A stretch of DNA of 6,900 nucleotides, from assembly GCA_009885355.1 (NCBI GenBank), contig VFKW01000094.1, positions 1 through 6,900 on the forward strand, written 5' to 3'. Below the pieces are notes generated by a model. The model had not been told where the DNA came from, did not search any database, and was given only the letters and a program-made list of their open reading frames with translations. How positions within the stretch are numbered: position 1 is the first letter of the stretch; every line of letters begins with the position of its first letter. Both the position numbers and the translations under genes were made by a program. Shown piece by piece: positions 1-4,988 of this stretch. Source of the stretch: Candidatus Berkelbacteria bacterium (GTDB lineage Bacteria > Patescibacteriota > UBA1384 > VFKW01).

Positions 1-2
1 AA

Positions 3-51
3 GCACGTCAGTGCATGGCAAGTATTTCTCATGAGAATACGACCTCATGAG
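3..51. repeat. Cluster of inverted repeats near the left edge
   Basis: Two hairpin-forming repeats are visible. GCAC (3-6) pairs with GTGC (11-14) around a 4-nt loop. The self-complementary octamer CTCATGAG occurs at 28-35 and again at 44-51, so the copies can form an 8-bp stem with an 8-nt loop. With the GC-rich hairpin that follows at 70-99 this gives a chain of stems, as in the 3' part of a structured RNA or a leader. I do not recognise a known RNA family: there is no tRNA-like T-loop, T-box core or riboswitch core that I know. The same bases are open in one frame up to a TAG at 79-81, so an upstream gene's 3' end remains possible. Confidence 0.4.
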
Positions 52-54
52 TCC

Positions 55-115
55 CTGCTGCCTAAGAAACCCCGGGATTAGCGGCAGCGGTTCCCGGGGA
101 GTTTCATTATTTCTT
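55..115 (+). terminator. GC-rich hairpin with a competing alternative stem; possible terminator or attenuator
   Basis: CCCCGGGA (70-77) pairs perfectly with TCCCGGGG (92-99), leaving a 14-nt loop, and is followed by a T-rich but interrupted stretch (103-119). This could be an intrinsic terminator for a transcript entering from the left. CTGCTGCC (55-62) is complementary, with one G-U pair, to GGCAGCGG (83-90) inside the loop, and TAA (63-65) could add pairs with TTA (78-80) across a 2-nt bulge. The two stems overlap, so they either exclude each other like an antiterminator/terminator pair or form a pseudoknot. The tail is not a pure T-run, so termination is only moderately supported. The hairpin is more than 200 nt upstream of accD and is separated from it by a better promoter. 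Confidence 0.4.
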
Positions 116-231
116 TCTTATCGTCAGTTTGTCGACAGCAACTTTTGATCTTTATTGCGTCTATTAATAAGCGTCCCTTATATTTTTTTTCATTTCCCGA
201 AATATATACAATACAGATAACCACTTGGGTA

Positions 232-260
232 TTGCTTTTTGACTAATTATTACCTATTAT
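232..260 (+). promoter_or_regulatory. Probable promoter of accD-accA
   Basis: TTGCTT (232-237) and TATTAT (255-260) are separated by 17 nt. The -10 matches five of six consensus positions, while the -35 keeps only the TTG. Transcription would start near 267 and give a leader of about 40 nt carrying the GGAGGT ribosome site at 292-297. A nearby TTGACT at 239-244 is a better -35 hexamer, but it lies only 10 nt from this -10. The rest of the stretch from 116 to 231 is AT-rich with an 8-bp palindrome TGTCGACA (130-137), and I see no gene in it. Confidence 0.5.
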
Positions 261-305
261 GTGAAAGATTGTACCTGAACATATTTTACCTGGAGGTATT
301 CATAA

Positions 306-1139
306 ATGTTATTTAAGAAGAGGGAAGGAAATCCGTTTAGTGAATTACCGGATGGACTTTTTGTTAAATGCCCTGCGTGCAAACAATTGGTATTGTCCAA
401 AGAGTATATAAATAATCTTTGGATATGTCCAAAATGCGGGCACCATAAAAGACTGACTGCTAAGGAGCGATTGGGAATCACGCTAGATCCAGGATCTTTT
501 GTGGAGATGGATTCTACGCTTCGATCGATCGATCCTCTAGGTTTTCCGGATTATAGCGGGAAGCTAACACGAGATGTCCAAAAGACAGGATTATTGGACC
601 CGATAGTTACTGGAACTGGGAATATTCATGGAGTAAGGATTGCTATCGGAGTGGCTGATTTTACCTTTATGGGCGGCAGCATGGGAAGCGTTTCCGGTGA
701 AAAAATTGTTAGGCTGATGGAATCCGGGCTTCAAAACAATCTTCCTGTAATTCTCTTTACTGCTTCTGGCGGGGCGAGAATGCAAGAAGGACTGATTTCT
801 CTGATGCAGATGCCTAAGACTTGCGCGGCGAGAGCAAGACTGATCGCGGTAAATATTCCCTATATCGTCGTTTTTACTGACCCAACAATGGCCGGAGTAC
901 TGGCCAGTTTTGCTTCTGTTGCTGACTTTACCTTTGCCGAACCACATGCAAAAGTGGGTTTTGCCGGCGATCGAGTAAGCCAGCAAGCACAATCAAATAC
1001 CAATACACCAAATAATTTCCAAAGCTCTGAATTTTCACTTGAGCATGGAATGATCGATGGAGTTGTGTCCCGAAAAGACATGGTTAAAACGATCAGCGAC
1101 ATACTTTCATTTTGCCACTACAGTGGAGGCCGGTTATGA
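306..1139 (+). CDS. accD: Acetyl-CoA carboxylase carboxyltransferase subunit beta (AccD)
   Basis: Beta subunit of the cytoplasmic carboxyltransferase, which with AccA moves the carboxyl group from biotin carboxyl carrier protein to acetyl-CoA, making malonyl-CoA for fatty acid synthesis. A four-cysteine zinc ribbon sits near the N-terminus (C22, C25, C41, C44; CPAC and CPKC pairs), as is typical of bacterial AccD. The crotonase-type core follows with FMGGSMGSVSGEK (121-133), FTASGGARMQEG (151-162), TDPTMAG (191-197) and SSEFSLEHGMID (240-251). At 277 residues it is slightly shorter than E. coli AccD (304), lacking the long C-terminal tail. The ATG lies 8 nt after GGAGGT. Oddities: an oxyanion-hole glycine (E. 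coli G204 by my alignment) is A196, and the usual GFAGPRVIEQ stretch reads GFAGDRVSQQ (218-227), followed by a divergent segment one residue longer than in E. coli. The reading frame is intact across this part, so it is not a frameshift. It overlaps accA by 4 nt. Confidence 0.95.
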   Translation: MLFKKREGNPFSELPDGLFVKCPACKQLVLSKEYINNLWICPKCGHHKRLTAKERLGITLDPGSFVEMDSTLRSIDPLGFPDYSGKLTRDVQKTGLLDPIVTGTGNIHGVRIAIGVADFTFMGGSMGSVSGEKIVRLMESGLQNNLPVILFTASGGARMQEGLISLMQMPKTCAARARLIAVNIPYIVVFTDPTMAGVLASFASVADFTFAEPHAKVGFAGDRVSQQAQSNTNTPNNFQSSEFSLEHGMIDGVVSRKDMVKTISDILSFCHYSGGRL

Positions 1140-2122
1140 AAAATAATGTTTCCATTGAGCAAGCTATATTTGAGCTTGAAGAACTGTTAGCTGAGATTAG
1201 CCAGAATATCGCAGAGGCAAGAAGGCTCGACGATCTGAACGGTGAGGATCACGCTGATGAAATCGCAAAACTCAAAGCAAAATATGATAAGGCTGAGAAG
1301 GTCTTAGCTGAAGCTTGTCAGGATCTTACTCCATGGGGGAAGGTATTGCTGGCTCGTCATATAAAACGACCGTATACTTTGGATTATATTTCTACTATCT
1401 GCGATGATTTCCAACTGCTTCATGGCGATAGGTTATGTGCAGATGATGCGGCGATGGTATGTGGTATTGGTAAAATCGATGATATTGAATTTCTCTTTGT
1501 TGGACACCAAAAAGGCCGTAACCTCAAAGAACGGGTTTTAAGGAATTTTGGCTCAGCTAGACCCGAAGGATATAGAAAAGCCCTTCGACTAATGACTTTA
1601 GCTGGCAGGTTTAATCGACCGATCGTCTGTTTTGTTGATACTCCTGCTGCTGCGTGTGATCTTGAAGCTGAAGCGCGCGGCATCAGTCAAGCGATCGCTG
1701 AAAATATGACTCAAATGTCTTTATTGCCAACACCAATACTCTCGATAGTCATTGGTGAAGGAGGTAGTGGTGGCGCGATCGGAATTGCTGTTGCTGATCG
1801 AGTACTCATGCTTGAGCATTCAATCTATTCAGTAATTCCACCAGAAGGCTGCGCTGCAATACTTTGGAGAGATCCAACTAAAGGGAAAGAGGCAGCTGAA
1901 GCTTTGCAACTAACTGCTCAGAGCGCCTTACATCATTCAATAATTGATGAGATAATAACCGAACCCATCGGCGGGGCTCATCGAAATATGAATGAAATAG
2001 CATCAAGAGTTAAGTCAGCCATTCTTCGACACCTCAATGAGTTGGAGAAAGTTGATACTCCTGAATTGCTCAAAATGCGATACACTCGTTTTCGATCGAT
2101 CGGAAAATACACCGATAATTAA
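1136..2122 (+). CDS. accA: Acetyl-CoA carboxylase carboxyltransferase subunit alpha (AccA)
   Basis: Alpha subunit of the same carboxyltransferase, 328 residues, close to the usual 315-325. A helical N-terminal region (about 1-75) with an acidic, coiled-coil-like stretch precedes the core. Recognisable motifs are VGHQKGR (122-128), RNFGSARPEGYRKALRLM (136-153), VIGEGGSGGA (205-214, oxyanion-hole glycines kept), YSVIPPEGCAAILW (231-244) and EPIGGAHRN (276-284). I chose the ATG at 1136 because it forms an ATGA overlap with the accD stop and lies 6 nt after GTGGAGG (1123-1129); a TTG at 1112 is in frame but less likely. The notable oddity is the motif after FVDTP: E. coli has DTPGAYPGVGAEERGQ, here DTPAAACDLEAEARGI (168-183), same length but with the GAYPG core lost. 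Flanking sequence stays aligned, so the protein is probably functional but divergent. accB and accC are not in the window. Confidence 0.95.
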   Translation: MKNNVSIEQAIFELEELLAEISQNIAEARRLDDLNGEDHADEIAKLKAKYDKAEKVLAEACQDLTPWGKVLLARHIKRPYTLDYISTICDDFQLLHGDRLCADDAAMVCGIGKIDDIEFLFVGHQKGRNLKERVLRNFGSARPEGYRKALRLMTLAGRFNRPIVCFVDTPAAACDLEAEARGISQAIAENMTQMSLLPTPILSIVIGEGGSGGAIGIAVADRVLMLEHSIYSVIPPEGCAAILWRDPTKGKEAAEALQLTAQSALHHSIIDEIITEPIGGAHRNMNEIASRVKSAILRHLNELEKVDTPELLKMRYTRFRSIGKYTDN

Positions 2123-2127
2123 ACTCT

Positions 2128-2160
2128 GGTCCGGGATATATTTCCGGGCCTATTTTTTTT
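2128..2160 (+). terminator. Intrinsic terminator of accD-accA
   Basis: Five bases after the accA stop, GGTCCGGGA (2128-2136) pairs with TTCCGGGCC (2142-2150), a 9-bp stem with G-U pairs around a 5-nt loop, followed by TA and an eight-T run (2153-2160). On the minus strand the hairpin is not followed by T residues, so it should act mainly on the accA transcript. Confidence 0.9.
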
Positions 2161-2184
2161 GATTTCTACTTATTATAATTAATT

Positions 2185-2853
2185 TTAAATAAACTTAATT
2201 GGCAGATATACCTCTAGATCTTGCGCGTTGATTCCTTTGAAAAATTCTGAGATTGTTGTATTGGCGAGTTTTTCTTGGTCAGGCATGAGATCTGAATATA
2301 GTTCAAGCCATTGATTGTCAAAATTTTCTGCCAGATCGGTTTCAAAAAATTCTATTAGTTTCGCCTCATCGAGCGCTGCTATCAATTCTTTCATGGACGC
2401 ATTGGCAGAGATTTCTACTTTTTGATTTGATCGTTCTTCTAAAATCGCCTCATCTTCTGGAACTACTTTTTCGGACTCGGTTTTTTTAGCACTCATTTCT
2501 AAAGTCTCTCGGTATTGCTTGCTTTCTTTGCCATATAAATATTGTGCAATGCTGACGACATGATTGTAGGCTTCGGCTGCAATAGCTGCTTCATATGCCG
2601 ATTCGCCGATAATTCTGAGCTCTTCGGGAGTATTTATATCCAGAGAATTCCTCAGATGATATTCAAATCCAAAGTTGCCCGATTCTGATTCGATTTTTGT
2701 CCTTTGGGCAATAAAATCTTCTAATTCCTCACGCGGAACATCCATTTGCAGAGCTGATTTTAGAATCATAAATGCACCCTTATTTGGGTCATTTCTTAAA
2801 GTTTCCCATTGTTCACGATCATATTCCATTGATTCATTTTCTAATTCGCTCAT
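2185..2853 (-). CDS. Hypothetical acidic, mostly helical cytoplasmic protein
   Basis: I do not recognise this 222-residue protein. It starts at ATG, 5 nt after AAGGAGAG, and has no signal peptide or membrane segment. It is rich in Glu and Asp. Three parts are visible: an N-terminal block (about 1-115) with helical sequence and Ala-rich stretches such as AYEAAIAAEAYN (86-97); a charged, proline-containing linker (about 120-145) that is probably flexible; and a C-terminal block (about 150-222) with MKELIAALDEAKLIEFFETD and an aromatic stretch DNQWLELYSDL. No catalytic motif or cysteine pair stands out. It lies 48 nt downstream of the glycoside hydrolase gene on the same strand, with no convincing promoter between them, so co-transcription is likely, though a functional link is only a guess. 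The gene converges on accA, whose terminator lies in the 62-nt gap. Confidence 0.8.
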   Translation of the reverse strand: MSELENESMEYDREQWETLRNDPNKGAFMILKSALQMDVPREELEDFIAQRTKIESESGNFGFEYHLRNSLDINTPEELRIIGESAYEAAIAAEAYNHVVSIAQYLYGKESKQYRETLEMSAKKTESEKVVPEDEAILEERSNQKVEISANASMKELIAALDEAKLIEFFETDLAENFDNQWLELYSDLMPDQEKLANTTISEFFKGINAQDLEVYLPIKFI

Positions 2854-2888
2854 AATCTCTCCTTAATTGATCTATTTATAATTTAACT

Positions 2889-2897
2889 TTATCCACA
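2889..2897 (+). other. Single perfect DnaA-box-like sequence
   Basis: TTATCCACA matches the DnaA box consensus TTATNCACA exactly and lies in the short gap between the hypothetical gene and the hydrolase gene. Only one box is seen, with no cluster and no AT-rich unwinding element, so it is not an origin. It may be a titration site or chance. Confidence 0.3.
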
Positions 2898-2901
2898 CCA
2901 T

Positions 2902-4290
2902 CTAAAAAGATGATATTTTAATAGTATCCTTGTGCACTTGAATTAAGCCTAATTCTGACAGTTTTTCCATGGCTTGTAAATAGACGGTGGTGGCGATGAG
3001 AAAATCGGGCGAACTTTTGTATGAGCTGAGTTTAAATAACCATAAATTGTAATTTTTTTCGACTGGGAGTTCTGTCTCATCGTCTAAAATCTCATAGATG
3101 CCTTGATCTTGATTGAATATATCTGAAATGCGAATAAAATCTTCAAGCGCCTCTGATTTAAATCTTTTTTTCATTTTATCATCAGGATGATCGGCGGCAA
3201 TTTTGAGTTTGGCGATGATGTTCATGCAAGTCACCCATGGCCATGAATAATGATTGTGGTAGTCTTCCATTTTGCCGAGTTTGACAATTTTTGAAATAAT
3301 ATCTTGCGGATATGAACGATCAAAATTTTTCAATAGCCCGTTTTGCATGACATTTTTTATGACAATATTATTTTGAATTTTGACAGCTTGTTGAGGATTA
3401 ATCAAAAATAATGTTGCCAAAATGTTGGAAAATGAGTCAAATCGAAAATCTCTACTGCCAGCTTTGAAGTAACCGTCTTCGTGCCAAAAAAGATCTATTA
3501 TTTTTTCTTTGTAGTCTTTCATTTTATCGGCGTATTTTTGGGATTCTTCTGTTTTTCCCATTTGCTTTGCCATCGATGACATGGCCTCCAGAGCTCGGTA
3601 AAATAGGATATTTATATTGGACAATTTTCCTTTTCGATGGATACTATCAACCCAATCTTGGAAACGAGTACCATAGACTAAGCCATCTTTTTGGAAACTT
3701 TCTTCTTTTTCGATCGCTTTTACCATCTGTTGCCATCGAATTTCCATTTGTTTTTCATCCTGACTGAGCAGGTGGAAAATTTCTTGGCTGGCTAAAATGA
3801 CCATGGGAATATCATCTCTTGGAAAAGGTGAATTGAGTCGATTTGTGTAAATCGGACGTGGATATTTTCTGTTTATCAAAAATTTCAGATTTCGTAAAAT
3901 CGGAATATATTTCATCCAATGCCGGTTGCCTTCTATCCTGATCGGGAAAAGACCATCTTTTTTTTGAAATTCAAAAATGAGATTGAGGGTATTGTATGCT
4001 TCGATAGGATATTTTTTGGCCATAATATTTATGATACTCAAGCAAGTGTCGCGAATCCAAATTTGTTCGAAAAATTGACTCTTGGGGCCGGCCGTAAAAA
4101 TGAGGTTTTGTTTTGACATAAACCGCTCATTTTTAAAGCGACCGATCACTCTTTTTAATACCTTTTCACAAGACGCTTGGCATCTTTGAATTCTATCTTC
4201 TGATTTTTCTAAGAGTTTTATAGCAATTTCCGGCTGGATTTCAATACATTTTATCTCTTTAGAGTATAATTGGTTAGCTTGAGAATCTAT
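2902..4290 (-). CDS. Probable (alpha/alpha)6-toroid glycoside hydrolase, glycogen-debranching/amylo-1,6-glucosidase type, likely AUA start
   Basis: A 462-residue protein resembling the C-terminal domain of glycogen debranching enzymes and related GH63/GH100-like hydrolases, judged by pattern rather than search. Visible hallmarks, numbered from the proposed start, are AGPKSQFFEQIWIRDT (67-82), FQDWVDSIHRKGK (210-222) followed by NILFYRAL (227-234), NHYSWPWVT (346-354) and QGIYEIL (396-402). The aspartates of WIRD and DWVDS and the Glu of GIYE are candidates for catalytic or substrate-binding residues. No signal peptide is seen, so it should act in the cytoplasm, perhaps on an alpha-glucan or a compatible-solute glycoside. 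Start choice: the frame is open upstream of the first GTG (4149) to a TAG at 4312-4314, and those 47 codons read like the family's helical N-terminus. AAAAAGGAG ends 5 nt before an in-frame ATA at 4288-4290, with no ATG, GTG or TTG nearby. If AUA is not used, the protein starts at 4149 (415 aa) or at ATG 4119. Confidence 0.75.
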   Translation of the reverse strand: MDSQANQLYSKEIKCIEIQPEIAIKLLEKSEDRIQRCQASCEKVLKRVIGRFKNERFMSKQNLIFTAGPKSQFFEQIWIRDTCLSIINIMAKKYPIEAYNTLNLIFEFQKKDGLFPIRIEGNRHWMKYIPILRNLKFLINRKYPRPIYTNRLNSPFPRDDIPMVILASQEIFHLLSQDEKQMEIRWQQMVKAIEKEESFQKDGLVYGTRFQDWVDSIHRKGKLSNINILFYRALEAMSSMAKQMGKTEESQKYADKMKDYKEKIIDLFWHEDGYFKAGSRDFRFDSFSNILATLFLINPQQAVKIQNNIVIKNVMQNGLLKNFDRSYPQDIISKIVKLGKMEDYHNHYSWPWVTCMNIIAKLKIAADHPDDKMKKRFKSEALEDFIRISDIFNQDQGIYEILDDETELPVEKNYNLWLFKLSSYKSSPDFLIATTVYLQAMEKLSELGLIQVHKDTIKISSF

Positions 4291-4295
4291 GACTA

Positions 4296-4322
4296 CTCCT
4301 TTTTGTCTATACTATTATTATA
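4296..4322 (-). promoter_or_regulatory. Probable -10 element and ribosome site of the hydrolase gene
   Basis: On the minus strand a perfect TATAAT (4322-4317) lies about 12 nt before AAAAAGGAG (4304-4296). No good -35 is seen; the best with 17-nt spacing is TTCTAA (4345-4340). Transcription would start near 4310 and give a leader of only about 20 nt. The ribosome site points to the ATA at 4290-4288 and so decides the start. Confidence 0.5.
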
Positions 4323-4355
4323 GACTAATGATCGGGGTTTTAGAATAACATGATT

Positions 4356-4383
4356 AAAAAAAGCCTGGTTTTGACACCAGGCT
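4356..4383 (-). terminator. Intrinsic terminator of the ubiA-like/plsY operon
   Basis: On the minus strand, beginning 2 nt after the plsY stop, AGCCTGGT (4383-4376) pairs with ACCAGGCT (4369-4362) around a 6-nt loop, followed by a run of T (4361-4356). The 8-bp perfect stem and T-tract form a classic rho-independent terminator. It separates this operon from the hydrolase gene, which has its own -10 about 35 nt further on. Confidence 0.92.
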
Positions 4384-4385
4384 GG

Positions 4386-4988
4386 TTATATACCGACTGT
4401 ACGGGGTTCATCGCCAGCGATAAGTCCCCGAATATTGTCAAAGTGTCTGGTAAATACCAAGACTACTATGATAATAATCATCGTCAAATCGGCCGGCGAA
4501 CGTTGCATGTAAAACGCAGTTGGGATTATTAACAATAACCCCGTAAGGGAACCAACGCATGGAATGCGGGTGATAAGAAAACCCAAGATCATAATACCAA
4601 CAAATATTTCTAATTCTGGTATAAGATTGAGGGCATATAGGACTCCAATAGTGGTCGATATTCCTTTGCCACGCTTGAGCGACAAATAGGCTGGAAAACA
4701 ATGTCCCAATACTGCCATAATTCCAATCCAAAAAATTAATGATGGACTAAAATCAAAGTATCTAGTAATATTTATTGCCAAATAGCCTTTACTGGCATCT
4801 GCCCAGATCAGCGGCAAATACCATTTGAGACCCAATAAGTGTATTGCATTGCTCGCTCCGACATTGCCGGAGCCTTCATATCGCAGATCGACTCGCGATC
4901 CATCCTCATTCCTAGGTGCGAAATAATACACCGCAAGCCAAGAATACGGAATACTGCCAATCAAGTAAGAAATTACTACGAACCACAT
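4386..4988 (-). CDS. plsY: Glycerol-3-phosphate acyltransferase PlsY
   Basis: Integral membrane enzyme that transfers an acyl group from acyl-phosphate (made by PlsX) to glycerol-3-phosphate, giving lysophosphatidic acid, the first step of phospholipid synthesis in most bacteria. The 200-residue length is typical. Family motifs appear in order: YLIGSIPYSWL (8-18), GSGNVGASN (39-47), DASKG (64-68), GHCFPAYLSLKRGKG (95-109) and HFDNIRGLIAGDEPR (182-196). Several hydrophobic segments (about 3-20, 52-72, 82-104, 112-135, 143-160, 166-180) fit its multi-span fold. The usual GGKG of the third motif reads RGKG (R106), a change at a normally conserved glycine in the phosphate-binding loop; the lysine is kept. 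The ATG follows GAGGTGAG by a few bases, and the first 13 nt overlap the end of the upstream prenyltransferase gene, suggesting translational coupling. Confidence 0.93.
   Translation of the reverse strand: MWFVVISYLIGSIPYSWLAVYYFAPRNEDGSRVDLRYEGSGNVGASNAIHLLGLKWYLPLIWADASKGYLAINITRYFDFSPSLIFWIGIMAVLGHCFPAYLSLKRGKGISTTIGVLYALNLIPELEIFVGIMILGFLITRIPCVGSLTGLLLIIPTAFYMQRSPADLTMIIIIVVLVFTRHFDNIRGLIAGDEPRTVGI

Noticed and set aside
1..60. Weak resemblance to the 3' part of 23S rRNA (AAGCACG, CTCATGAG)
   Set aside because: The resemblance stops after a few bases, and the helices expected downstream in 23S rRNA are missing.
1..81. 3' end of an upstream protein gene (frame 1, 26 codons to TAG at 79-81)
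   Set aside because: Too short to judge, no recognisable protein sequence, and it overlaps strong RNA stems; kept only as an alternative.
1..110. tmRNA (ssrA) fragment: a VPAA-like tag end (CCTGCTGCCTAA, 54-65) followed by possible pseudoknots
   Set aside because: The tag frame has an in-frame TGA at 48-50, and TGA is a normal stop here (it ends accD). No tRNA-like 3' end follows.
239..260. Promoter using TTGACT at 239-244 with TATTAT at 255-260
   Set aside because: The spacing is only 10 nt; TTGCTT at 232-237 gives 17 nt with the same -10.
591..992. 133-residue open frame antisense to accD
   Set aside because: A shadow of a highly conserved gene, with no ribosome site and no plausible protein character.
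1112..1135. Longer AccA starting at TTG 1112
   Set aside because: ATG 1136 has a good ribosome site at the right distance and the typical ATGA overlap; the extra eight residues are not AccA-like.
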